DNA from: Clostridia bacterium
GTDB taxonomy: Bacteria > Bacillota > Clostridia > Oscillospirales > CAG-272
DNA length: 42,496 bases
Assembly: GCA_017466375.1 (NCBI GenBank)
Contig: JAFTUH010000049.1
Span: 1-42,496 of the forward strand
Reading direction: 5' to 3'
The position numbers and the translations under genes are program-made. Below are positions 8,308 through 16,675 of this stretch, piece by piece (position 1 is the stretch's first letter; each line of letters begins with the position of its first letter). Under the pieces are notes generated by a model that was given only the letters and a program-made list of their open reading frames with translations, was not told the origin of the DNA and ran no database searches.

Positions 8308-10491
8308 TCAGCCGCGGCGCGTGTATTTTCCTCCCTTGGAAGCGTGTCTGCCGCCATGCTTTTTCCCGCCGTGCGATTTGGAGGTGTGTCTGCCGCCGGC
8401 TTTACCGGAGGTTGCGTGTTTGGCGGATTTGCCGTTCTTTCCGTGTTTGCCGCCGAAGGATTTTCCTTTGCCGAAGTTTTTGCCGCCTTTCCCGTACGGC
8501 TTTTCGGGGCGTACCGTTCTCGGCTGTGCGGCGGGGATTTCCTCTCCCGCGAGGGAAAAGTCGATCTGTCCTGCAGGGACGTCGGCGTTCTCGACACGGA
8601 CAGTGATTCTGTCTCCCAGGCGGTAGGAGCGAATCTCACCGCCGACTCTGCCGCGCAGGGTGTGTGCATCCTCGTCAAAATCGGGGCGTGCGCCTCTGCC
8701 GAACAGCGCTTCGATCGGGATCAGTCCCTCAAATAGCTTGTCCGTCCGCGCAAATACGCCGAAGGAGCAAACGGAGGTGATCTCCGCCGCGTATTCCTCT
8801 CCGATGTGGAAGGAGGCGTACTGCGCCATGTACAGATCCTCAATGCCGCGCTCCGCTGTGACGGCACGAAGCTCCGCTTCACTGCTGACGCGTGCGCTCT
8901 CGGCGGGATGGGCGGGACGGCGCGATCCTGTCAGCACGGACGTGATTGCCCGGTGAACGAACAGATCGGGATAGCGTCGGATCGGCGAGGTGAAATGCGC
9001 GTACAGCTTCAAAGCGAGACCGTAATGCGGTGCCGCATTCTCGCTGTACTTCGCTTTGGAAAGAGAGCGGAGCATCACGCCCGAGACGCACTCGGCGATG
9101 TGCTTCTCTTCCGCTTCGGCGAGCACTTCGGAAAGTCGGCGTGGAGAGACGCCTTCCCCGATTCCGGACGCATCCAGCCCCATGTTGTGTGCAAAAATGG
9201 CGAACGAGCGCATCTTATCGGGCATCGGATCGGGATGGATGCGGTAGAGGCACGGCTGCGATCGGCTGCTGAGGAAGGTCGCGGCGGCAACGTTGGCGGC
9301 AAGCATGAACTGCTCGATCATCATCTCGCCGATACCGCGCGTGCGTGCCACGATATCCGTGGGAATGCCTTTTTCGTCAAGGATGAATTTCGCCTCGACA
9401 CTCTCCAAAGAGAGCTGACCGCGTTTGTCCGCGGCGGTTTTGAGGATGCCGTACAGCTCGTGCATATCGGTGAGCATGGGCAGAACGCCGGCGTATTTCT
9501 GCGCATACGGGGATTCGTGCCCGTTTTCGAAAATATCGTTGACCTCACTGTACACGCCGCGCACGTCGGAGCGAATGACAGATTTCTTGAAATCGTACGC
9601 GGTCGGATTGCCCTCGCGGTCGAGATCAATGATCGCGGTGAGCGCGTATCTGACCTCGCCGCCGTTCAGAGAGCATGCGCCGTTGGAGAGCGCGACAGGC
9701 AGCATCGGCACGACCTTGTCCACAAAATAGACGGAGGTGCCGCGCTTGTACGCCTCGCGGTCGATGGAACCGCCCTCGGGGACGTAGTGGGATACGTCCG
9801 CGATATGGACGTACAGGCGCCAGCCGTCCGCCGTTTTTTCGAGCGAGATTGCGTCGTCGAGATCCTTGGCATCCGCGCCGTCGATGGTGAGCGTGGGGAG
9901 ATCGCAAAAATCGGTGCGTCCTGCCGGATCAATTCTGCGCGCCGCGCTGTCCTCCGCCTCCCAGATCACCTCATCGGGGAATTCGGTCGGAATGCCGTTT
10001 TTGTGCAAAATCGCGGCATAGTTCGCCTCGCGCGTTTCCGCCTTGCCGAATACGGCAGTGACACAGCCGGCGAGGACGAACACGTCATCTCCGCGGCGGC
10101 GGTTGGGGAACGAATGGATCCGTACCGCAACTTTGTCGCCCGTCCGTGCCTCTCCGATATCGGCCCCGGATACGTGGACGAGGGCGTGCAGCTTGTCGTT
10201 ATCGGGACGGACGGTACCGAGCGCACCGTGCATGGTGAACGTACCGACAATCTCCGTATTGGCACGCTCGAGGATCTTCGTGACCTCGCCTTCGTTTCCG
10301 CGCGTGTAGCCTGCCTCGCCGCGGCGGAATCGGTGAACGAGGACGATATCGTCCGTCATGGCGCCGCGTGTGTCCTCGGGAGCGATGTAGAGATCCTCAG
10401 ATCCAACTCCGTCCCCTTCGGTGATGACGGCAAAGCCGAAGCCGCGTCCGCTGTCGGAAAAACGGCATTTCAGAAGTGTTTCGTGTGACAT
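8308..10491 (-). CDS. rnr: Ribonuclease R (RNB-family 3'-5' exoribonuclease)
   Basis: A 727-residue protein with an AAAGGAAAC ribosome site before the ATG. Residues 8-60 are a cold-shock-type OB fold. The catalytic RNB domain starts near 185, with the metal-binding motif TIDGADAKDLDDAIS at 202-216. The arrangement HFTSPIRRYPDLFVHRAI lies late in the domain, and an S1 RNA-binding domain is near 575-650 (EITSVCSFGVFA). RNase R degrades structured RNA processively and takes part in rRNA quality control and tmRNA-linked decay. The last about 60 residues are an unusually Lys/Gly/His-rich tail. secG lies just upstream on the same strand, but a strong terminator separates them. The size is close to family norm. 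Confidence 0.95.
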   Translation of the reverse strand: MSHETLLKCRFSDSGRGFGFAVITEGDGVGSEDLYIAPEDTRGAMTDDIVLVHRFRRGEAGYTRGNEGEVTKILERANTEIVGTFTMHGALGTVRPDNDKLHALVHVSGADIGEARTGDKVAVRIHSFPNRRRGDDVFVLAGCVTAVFGKAETREANYAAILHKNGIPTEFPDEVIWEAEDSAARRIDPAGRTDFCDLPTLTIDGADAKDLDDAISLEKTADGWRLYVHIADVSHYVPEGGSIDREAYKRGTSVYFVDKVVPMLPVALSNGACSLNGGEVRYALTAIIDLDREGNPTAYDFKKSVIRSDVRGVYSEVNDIFENGHESPYAQKYAGVLPMLTDMHELYGILKTAADKRGQLSLESVEAKFILDEKGIPTDIVARTRGIGEMMIEQFMLAANVAAATFLSSRSQPCLYRIHPDPMPDKMRSFAIFAHNMGLDASGIGEGVSPRRLSEVLAEAEEKHIAECVSGVMLRSLSKAKYSENAAPHYGLALKLYAHFTSPIRRYPDLFVHRAITSVLTGSRRPAHPAESARVSSEAELRAVTAERGIEDLYMAQYASFHIGEEYAAEITSVCSFGVFARTDKLFEGLIPIEALFGRGARPDFDEDAHTLRGRVGGEIRSYRLGDRITVRVENADVPAGQIDFSLAGEEIPAAQPRTVRPEKPYGKGGKNFGKGKSFGGKHGKNGKSAKHATSGKAGGRHTSKSHGGKKHGGRHASKGGKYTRRG

Positions 10492-10521
10492 ATTGTTTCC
10501 TTTACTGTATGATTCAAAAAT

Positions 10522-10559
10522 CGAAAAAAGCGCTTTTGGGTAGTCTCTCCCAAAAGCGC
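10522..10559 (-). terminator. Rho-independent terminator of secG
   Basis: An 11-base-pair stem, GCGCTTTTGGG paired with CCCAAAAGCGC over an 8-base loop, followed on the minus strand by a run of six T. It sits between secG and rnr. Confidence 0.88.
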
Positions 10560-10587
10560 AATTTTATTTTGCTTGAAAACCGTGCGA

Positions 10588-11004
10588 TCAGGCTTCTGCG
10601 CTCGTGTCGGCAGAAGTATCAGCGGAGGTGTCCGCGCTCGTGTCTGCAGAGGTATCGGCAGAAGTATCAGCAGAAGTGTCTGCGGAAGTATCAGCAGAGG
10701 TATCCTCGCCGAGGATATTCTGAACCGAGCTGTTGTCGCCGGTGGACGGGATTACGGTGCCCTCATCAGCACCCGGCTGTGCGAGATACACAACGAGCAC
10801 AAGGATTACGAAAAGGATCGCAACGACCGTCGTGATTTTGGAGAGTTTCTTGTCGATAGAGCTGCCCTTCGTCTTGCCGAAGAAGGTTTCAGCGCCGCCG
10901 GCGATCGTGCCGGAAAGACGGTGGCTCTTGCTGCTCTGCATAAGAACTGCGATGATCAGAAAGACCGATGCAACTATAAGAATGATACCAAGAATGAGAT
11001 TCAT
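10588..11004 (-). CDS. secG: Preprotein translocase subunit SecG with TSAD-repeat tail
   Basis: A 138-residue protein. The start at 11004 (MNLILGIILI) is chosen because GTGGAGG sits five bases upstream; an earlier GTG overlaps that site. Residues 1-75 carry the SecG pattern: helix 1, the loop LMQSSKSHRLSGTIAGGAETFFG, and helix 2 (TTVVAILFVILVLVVYL). SecG joins SecY and SecE in the membrane channel and speeds SecA-driven export. From about residue 98 the protein is eight perfect TSAD tetrapeptides plus TSAEA, roughly 37 residues that ordinary SecG lacks. The tail would follow the second helix and is of low complexity; its side of the membrane is not proven. Confidence applies to the SecG identity. 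Confidence 0.93.
   Translation of the reverse strand: MNLILGIILIVASVFLIIAVLMQSSKSHRLSGTIAGGAETFFGKTKGSSIDKKLSKITTVVAILFVILVLVVYLAQPGADEGTVIPSTGDNSSVQNILGEDTSADTSADTSADTSADTSADTSADTSADTSADTSAEA
10591..10704. repeat. 12-base tandem repeat coding the SecG TSAD tail
   Basis: Eight 12-base units read as DAST on the minus strand, followed by a partial unit (TSAEA). Codons vary at third positions between units, so it is not a recent perfect expansion. The reading frame is kept throughout. Confidence 0.85.
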
Positions 11005-11047
11005 AAAATCCTCCACGCCGATTCTCTACGGCTGTTTCGTTTTTAAT

Positions 11048-11076
11048 ACGGCGGATCCGTTTCAGAAAGCCGCCGT
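11048..11076 (-). promoter_or_regulatory. Stable hairpin in the secG leader
   Basis: ACGGCGG pairs with CCGCCGT over a 15-base loop in the about 95-base leader between the secG promoter and its start. It has no T-run, so it is not a terminator. It may be an mRNA-stability or control element; function unknown. Confidence 0.4.
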
Positions 11077-11104
11077 AATGATGCAAAAATTATCATGCCT
11101 AAAT

Positions 11105-11133
11105 ATTTTAGCACACCCGAGAGGAAAATGCAA
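11105..11133 (-). promoter_or_regulatory. Sigma-A promoter for secG
   Basis: TTGCAT, a 17-base spacer ending TGC and TAAAAT on the minus strand, about 100 bases before the secG start. Confidence 0.75.
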
Positions 11134-11209
11134 TAGTTTTTCGGATTTTTGCTTCAAAATTACGGAATTTTTTCGCAAAAGGTGCGTTTTCTCCGTTTTT
11201 TACGCGGTT

Positions 11210-12355
11210 TTATCTGCCGAGACAGGCGAAAGCCACGTTTCTGAGTGCGGGGAGCGTCTGTCCCTCCGGCGGCTGAAGCATGTGCTGTGCGCAGAAAATC
11301 GAGACGTTGGTTTCGGGGGAGATGTAGACGAGGGAGCCTGCCGCGCCGGACCAGCCGAATTCACCGTTCGGGCCGATAGACCCGCCGATTCCGCGGTTTT
11401 CCATCGTGCGGACGCCGAGACCGTAGCTGTAGCCGCAGAAATAGTCGTCATCGAACGTCGTTTTCTGCTGGGGTGTCAGCGCGGGTGTGCGCCACAGATC
11501 GATCGTGGTGGGAGCGAGAATGCGCGCACCGTTTCTGCCGACGCCGCCGTTTGCCATCGCCTCGGCAAAGAGGATGTAATCCTCCGTGGTGGAGATAACG
11601 CCGGCACCGCCGCTGTCGTACTCATCCCCGAGGATCAGGTAATTGGAAAGCGGCACGGCATACGATTTCTTTTCAGCCGCCTTGTAGCTGTACTGCGTTG
11701 CCATCGTTTCCTTCATTTCCTCCGGGGAGAGGTGGAACGTGCTGTTTTTCATCCCGAGGGGGGCGAAGACTGTCTCGCGGACGTAATCGGCAAAGCGAAC
11801 GCCGGAGACGACCTCGCAAAGTGCGGCGAGAACGTCGTGGCACAGACTGTATCGGTAATACGAGCCCGGATCGCAGAACAGCGGCTCCTTCGCAAACGCG
11901 CGTACGATCTCGCGCGTCGGGGCTTTTCCGCCCGTCTGTGCAACCGCATCCTTGATCGTCTGACAGGTGACGTTATAGCCGAAGCCCGCCGTCATCGTGA
12001 ACAGATCGCGGACGGTGATCTTCGTTTTCGCGGGACGGAGGATCTCCTCGCCTTTTTCGTTCGTATCGCGCACCTTCATCTCCGCAAATTCGGGCAGATA
12101 TCTGTCGATCGGATCGTGCAGGCGGAATTTGCCCTTCTCAAGCAGAGTCAGCGCGGCGCACGTCGTGATCGGCTTGGAGCAGGAGTACAGAAAATATCTC
12201 GTATCCGGTTCGTGCGTTCTGCGGGAGGCGACGTCGGTGAAGCCGCCGCATCTGCGGTACACCTCCTCATAGCCGACGTGGATCGTGCAGTCGTACATGG
12301 GAAATCCTTCGCCGAGAAGAGAGTCGAGGTACTGGTCAAGATAGGTGAAATCCAT
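11210..12355 (-). CDS. Serine hydrolase of the class-C beta-lactamase / DD-peptidase-like family
   Basis: A 381-residue protein with an AAGGAG ribosome site. The SxxK motif is SCSK at 58-61 (FLYSCSKPITTCAAL). The YxN motif reads YSL in YRYSLCHD, an N-to-L change from the family pattern. The C-terminal region shows a GGxG-like block (GYSYGLGVRTMENRGIGGS) and the catalytic-loop end GWSGAAGS. No signal peptide is visible, so it is predicted cytosolic. Family members are esterases, amidases or peptidases as often as beta-lactamases. An HD phosphohydrolase begins only 11 bases upstream on the same strand and shares its promoter. There is no basis for calling antibiotic resistance. Confidence 0.85.
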   Translation of the reverse strand: MDFTYLDQYLDSLLGEGFPMYDCTIHVGYEEVYRRCGGFTDVASRRTHEPDTRYFLYSCSKPITTCAALTLLEKGKFRLHDPIDRYLPEFAEMKVRDTNEKGEEILRPAKTKITVRDLFTMTAGFGYNVTCQTIKDAVAQTGGKAPTREIVRAFAKEPLFCDPGSYYRYSLCHDVLAALCEVVSGVRFADYVRETVFAPLGMKNSTFHLSPEEMKETMATQYSYKAAEKKSYAVPLSNYLILGDEYDSGGAGVISTTEDYILFAEAMANGGVGRNGARILAPTTIDLWRTPALTPQQKTTFDDDYFCGYSYGLGVRTMENRGIGGSIGPNGEFGWSGAAGSLVYISPETNVSIFCAQHMLQPPEGQTLPALRNVAFACLGR

Positions 12356-12365
12356 AAAAATCTCC

Positions 12366-13025
12366 TTACAGAAGAATCTGATTGTTGATTGTCAGCTTGA
12401 ACGTCGTGCCGAGGGTGATTGCGGCATGTCGGCACAGAAGCATACGGGAGAGGAAAATCTCAAAATAATCCATCACGGGACCGTATGCCGTGTCAATCGT
12501 GAGGGAGAGGGTGATCTCCTTCGTTTCGGGACAGATGGCAAGCTCGGATTTTTCCACGGAATAATTCACGCGGTCGTGGATATCGGATGCGGAAAAATCC
12601 GGATTGCGCACACGGGAGCGGCGCACGTCGCACTTGTCGGCAAGGATCAAGGCGGCGGCAAGCGGACTGACAGGCTCGCCCGTGCCCTCGTCGTGGTTGC
12701 CGATCGCGGTGGTGATGACGGCGATATCGTCATACGGCATGCCCATTTTGGAAAGCAGGGTGAATGCCATGACCGCGCCGGACTGCGAGTGCTCCTTACG
12801 GTTGACGAGATTGCCGATATCGTGCAGAAATCCGGCGATTTTCACGAGATCGACGTAGTGCGCATCGTAACCGAGAGCGGTGAGGATCCGTCCCGCCGTC
12901 TCTGCGACGTAGGTGACGTGGGCGAAGCTGTGCTCCGTATAGCCGAGGGCGATCAGGGACTCGTCCGCCCGGGTGATCAGCGTGCGGATATCCGCGTCGT
13001 TTCGTACCGTTTCGTAAGTGACCAT
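12366..13025 (-). CDS. HD-domain metal-dependent phosphohydrolase
   Basis: A 219-residue protein with an AGGAG site before ATG. HD-family ligands appear in order: HSFAHVTYV (first H, 32-40), LHDIGN (HD pair, 67-72), then EHSQSGA, GNHDEG and ADKCDVRRSR (distal D). The family hydrolyses phosphate esters, often of nucleotides or (p)ppGpp-type signals. This small single-domain protein gives no way to name the substrate. It is the first gene of a two-gene unit with the serine hydrolase 11 bases downstream, and a promoter lies directly before it. Confidence 0.88.
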   Translation of the reverse strand: MVTYETVRNDADIRTLITRADESLIALGYTEHSFAHVTYVAETAGRILTALGYDAHYVDLVKIAGFLHDIGNLVNRKEHSQSGAVMAFTLLSKMGMPYDDIAVITTAIGNHDEGTGEPVSPLAAALILADKCDVRRSRVRNPDFSASDIHDRVNYSVEKSELAICPETKEITLSLTIDTAYGPVMDYFEIFLSRMLLCRHAAITLGTTFKLTINNQILL

Positions 13026-13055
13026 GAAAACTCCTGTTCAATCCTGTTTGGATAT

Positions 13056-13084
13056 AGTATACACCCTTTTTCCTCTTTTTGCAA
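13056..13084 (-). promoter_or_regulatory. Sigma-A promoter for the HD/serine-hydrolase pair
   Basis: TTGCAA, a 17-base spacer and TATACT on the minus strand, 31 bases before the HD gene start. The -35 overlaps the short interval after addA. Confidence 0.7.
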
Positions 13085-13098
13085 GGGGGATTTTCCGC

Positions 13099-16000
13099 TT
13101 ATTCAACCGCGATGGCATCTCCAAGCGGCAGAGAATAGATCAGACACGCGTCCACGTCGCGACCGAGCATGGCAGAAGCGGCGTCGCGGTAGTAGGAAAG
13201 CTGATTTTCATACCGACCGATCAGTTTTTCGGCGGCGAGGGCAGGATCAGCGATCTCCTTTTCCGTCAGGCGGTCCGTCTTGTAGTCCGCGAGGATGATT
13301 CTGCCGTCCGCGTCCTCAAAGAGCAGATCCATGACGCCCTGTACGATCACATCCGCGCCATCCTTGTCGAGTGCGGCAGCGAGGGATGCATCCTGCGTGA
13401 ACTGTGCGGCAGGGAGCGCGGCGTTAAATCGGAATTCGCGCCATACTCTGCGTGCGTTTTTAAGCTGTGCGAACAGATCGCTTTGTGTGAAGCGTTCGAT
13501 CTCTGTCAGACGGACGGCATCCGCCATCTCCTTCGTCAGAAATCCGTCTGCGAGGAGGCGGGCAAGTTCCGCCTCGGCACCGTGTGCGGCAAGACGGGCA
13601 AAATCGGCAAACTGCAGAAAGACGTGCGTGGCGGTGCCGGCAAAGGAAGCCTCCAGCTCCGTCTTTCCCGAAAGGAAGGCAGGCGGCGCGTTGCGCACAG
13701 ACGGGGCGGCGGCGGGGATATCGTCCTCATCCAGAATCCCGGGGTACAGGCGGGACACGGTCAGCTTTGCGGGGATTGCGGCGAGATGCGCATGCGGATA
13801 CGCACAGTCAAGGCGTGCGCGGATCGTCTCAGCCAGCATCTGAACCGCATCGGTGTCGGCTTCGGCGCGCGTCTCGTTCTCCTCCGAGACGGCAGCGGAT
13901 GCGGACTCCTCGGCGCTCTCCGCCTCGCAAAGGGAGATATAGGAGACATCCTCCCCCTGCAGCCGCGCCTCAGAGAGCGAGTTCAGAATCCATTTCAGAT
14001 ACGACGGGGAGGCGAATACCGTCTGCTCGGAGAAATACCGGGTGCCGGGCGTGATCTCCGCTGTCCCGAGGACTTTCTCCGTATCGGAAACGGTTGCGGT
14101 GACGATCAGCCTTTCTCTCGCGCGGGTGAGTGCGACGTACAGAACGCGCATCTCCTCCTCCGTTGAGGCATCCGTGATCGCTGCAGAGACGGACCGTCTC
14201 AGCGGTGTATCACAGTGCACGAGCGCGCCCGGATCGGCGAGCTTCATCACAGCGCCGAGGGAGGGATCAAACAGCATCGAGGCGTCGGAGTCCTTATGAT
14301 TGAACGATTTATCCGCACGGCAGACGAAGCAGACGGGAAACTCCAGTCCCTTGGAGTGATGGATACTCATCACGCGGACGCTGTTCGAGCCGTCGTCCTC
14401 GCTACCGTCCTCGCCGGCTTCGATTTCCTGCTCTACCAGGCGGAGGAACGGATACAGTCCGCCGCCGGGACCTGCTTCAAAACGGCGGGCAACGTCATAG
14501 AACGCGTACAGATTGCGGTGTACGGTGACAGGATCGCGCTCGTCCTCCGCGGCGGCGATCTCCTCGATGCGCGTCTCGCGGTACAGGCGAAGGAGCAATT
14601 CATCCGCCTTCATGCCGCGGGCATCGGTGCGCAAAGCAGAGAGATCCCCGACAAAGGCAAGACAGCGTGCGGCAAGGGCTTCGTCAGCCGCTTCGCCGTC
14701 CGTGTCGATCGGGAGAATGCCGGCAGCGGTCCGTACGGCATCCCACAGAGATCCCTTCGGGCAGCACCGGCGGATACGGACGATATCGTCCAGGGAGAAT
14801 CCGAACACGGGACCGCGCATTGCTCCGGCGAGATCGATATCCCGTCCGGGGTTGTCCAGCGCACGGAGAATGGATACGGTATAGACGATCTCCGCCTGCG
14901 TATACAGACCGCCCGCAGCGTGCTCCTGTACGGGGATGCCGCGTGCAAGGAGGGCGGAGGTGAACGCATCCCCGTCCGTTTTCGGGGATTTGAGAAGAAT
15001 CGCGATATCGCGCGGCGTAATCGGGGCACCGTCGGCACGCCGTCCGTTTGCGAGCAGTTCGGAGATGCGCCGAGCGACGTATTCGCTTTCCGATTCCTCC
15101 GCTTTTGCCGGAGAGAGACGGATCTCAATCGGCGCGGGCGTGTAGTCTTTCTCGCATTTTTTGGCGAAGCGGAGCTCATCCTCTTTCGTGAAAGGAACGG
15201 AGCAGCGCGTGAACAGGTGCCGTGAGACGAGATTTACAAAATCGATGACGGGCTTGTCACAGCGGAAATTCTCCTGCATGAAGTGGCAGGCATCCGTCGG
15301 TGCGCCGTCTTTATCCGAAAGCATAGGCCATTTGCGGCGGTAAGCGGAGAACACCTCCGGCTCCGCGCCGCGGAACCGGTAGATGCTCTGCTTGATATCA
15401 CCGACCATGAATCGGCGTCCCTCCGCAGAGATGGCACGGAAGATTTTGTCCTGTGCCTCGTTCGTGTCCTGATACTCGTCGATAAAGACGTAATCGTACG
15501 CGGCGGCGATATCGCGCGCGGCGTCCGTGGGGGAGCCGTCTTCGTTCATAAGGAGCTCCGCCGTCATCCGTTCGAGATCGCCGAAATCGACGATGCCGCG
15601 TTCCCGTTTTCTCTCTCCGAGACGGTCGAAATACACGCGGAGCACCCGTGCCGCCGCCATGGAAATCTCCGCCGTGAGGCGAACGGTACGGTTTGTTTCC
15701 GCCTCCGTCATCGAAAAGGAGTGCTGGCAAAGATTCTTGATCTCCTCTTTGAATTTCTTGTGGGCGATGTCCTTGAAGTAGAGGCTTTCCTCCGTCTGGT
15801 AGTCTTTGGGGACTCTTTCGAGATCCTTCGGTGTGTAGGCGCGCAGTACGGCGCGGCATCTGTCGTAATCACCGGCGTCCACGGCGGCAAGCAGGGATTT
15901 GGCCGTATCGAGATCCACCTGCGCGGTGGGATAATACTGCGTGGCGAATACGTCATCGGCAAGAAATTCCTCGCAGATATCGGCAAAATAGGAGCAGTAG

Positions 16001-16674
16001 TGGGCGGCGATCCGACGGACGCGCGCCTTCGTACCGGCACCGGCGGGGGAAGCGAAAAACTGCGTCATTCCCAAAAGATTACGGGCAAGACGGTCGAGAT
16101 CGCCTCCGTCCAGTCCGTGGGATTTCAGCTTGTCAGCAAGGACGATCAGGTTATCTTCCAGAGCAGTCTCATTTCTGGCACTGCCGAGTGTGTCGGCAAG
16201 GGCGAGGAAATCCGCCGCCCCCTCCTCAAAGAAATCACTGACGGTGTCAGACATGATCTCGGCGGAGAGGGATTTGATTTCCGCCGGCTCTCCTATGCTG
16301 AAGCCGGCAGGGAGAGACAGCTCCGCAAAGTGCGGTCGGATTGTGTGCAGGCAGAACGCGTGAATCGTCGTGATCTGTGCCCGTCCGAGATCGCACAGCT
16401 GACGGGAGAGGCGGCTGTTTCCGCCGTGCTCCGCGATGGCTTCGCGCAGTGCTTTGCCGACTCGGTCCTTCAGCTCGGCGGCAGCGGCGCGCGTATACGT
16501 CACGGCTAAGATGCGGGAGATTTCCGCCGTGGAATCCGGCGCGGTGAGCAGAGAGACGATACGGCGGGTGAGCGTTGCAGTCTTGCCCGATCCCGCGGCG
16601 GCGGACAGAAGCAGATTCCGTCCGCTGTATTCGATGGCCCGCGTTTGGGCAGGCGTCCATTTCGGTGCAGACAT
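13099..16674 (-). CDS. addA: ATP-dependent helicase/nuclease subunit A
   Basis: A 1191-residue protein, close to the usual about 1200. The UvrD-type helicase core has Walker A AAAGSGKTATL near 25-35, motif II FIDEYQDTNEAQ near 390-405 and the C-terminal helicase motif VMSIHHSKGLEFPVCF near 765. The RecB-family nuclease domain lies in the last 150 residues (VQGVMDLLFEDADG and ILADYKTD). AddAB opens and resects double-strand breaks, recognises Chi, and hands the 3' strand to RecA. The gene starts 1 base after the addB stop, so it is translationally coupled. Confidence 0.96.
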   Translation of the reverse strand: MSAPKWTPAQTRAIEYSGRNLLLSAAAGSGKTATLTRRIVSLLTAPDSTAEISRILAVTYTRAAAAELKDRVGKALREAIAEHGGNSRLSRQLCDLGRAQITTIHAFCLHTIRPHFAELSLPAGFSIGEPAEIKSLSAEIMSDTVSDFFEEGAADFLALADTLGSARNETALEDNLIVLADKLKSHGLDGGDLDRLARNLLGMTQFFASPAGAGTKARVRRIAAHYCSYFADICEEFLADDVFATQYYPTAQVDLDTAKSLLAAVDAGDYDRCRAVLRAYTPKDLERVPKDYQTEESLYFKDIAHKKFKEEIKNLCQHSFSMTEAETNRTVRLTAEISMAAARVLRVYFDRLGERKRERGIVDFGDLERMTAELLMNEDGSPTDAARDIAAAYDYVFIDEYQDTNEAQDKIFRAISAEGRRFMVGDIKQSIYRFRGAEPEVFSAYRRKWPMLSDKDGAPTDACHFMQENFRCDKPVIDFVNLVSRHLFTRCSVPFTKEDELRFAKKCEKDYTPAPIEIRLSPAKAEESESEYVARRISELLANGRRADGAPITPRDIAILLKSPKTDGDAFTSALLARGIPVQEHAAGGLYTQAEIVYTVSILRALDNPGRDIDLAGAMRGPVFGFSLDDIVRIRRCCPKGSLWDAVRTAAGILPIDTDGEAADEALAARCLAFVGDLSALRTDARGMKADELLLRLYRETRIEEIAAAEDERDPVTVHRNLYAFYDVARRFEAGPGGGLYPFLRLVEQEIEAGEDGSEDDGSNSVRVMSIHHSKGLEFPVCFVCRADKSFNHKDSDASMLFDPSLGAVMKLADPGALVHCDTPLRRSVSAAITDASTEEEMRVLYVALTRARERLIVTATVSDTEKVLGTAEITPGTRYFSEQTVFASPSYLKWILNSLSEARLQGEDVSYISLCEAESAEESASAAVSEENETRAEADTDAVQMLAETIRARLDCAYPHAHLAAIPAKLTVSRLYPGILDEDDIPAAAPSVRNAPPAFLSGKTELEASFAGTATHVFLQFADFARLAAHGAEAELARLLADGFLTKEMADAVRLTEIERFTQSDLFAQLKNARRVWREFRFNAALPAAQFTQDASLAAALDKDGADVIVQGVMDLLFEDADGRIILADYKTDRLTEKEIADPALAAEKLIGRYENQLSYYRDAASAMLGRDVDACLIYSLPLGDAIAVE

Positions 16675-16675
16675 A

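Noticed and set aside
8806..10488. 560-codon frame antisense to rnr
   Set aside because: Same reason: opposite to a certain gene, low-complexity Arg/Val-rich translation.
11210..12355. Beta-lactamase or resistance call
   Set aside because: The SxxK family is broad, no signal peptide is present and the YxN motif is altered; nothing supports antibiotic hydrolysis.
10733..12388. 551-codon frame over secG, intergenic DNA and the serine hydrolase
   Set aside because: It is antisense to real genes and crosses promoters and terminators.
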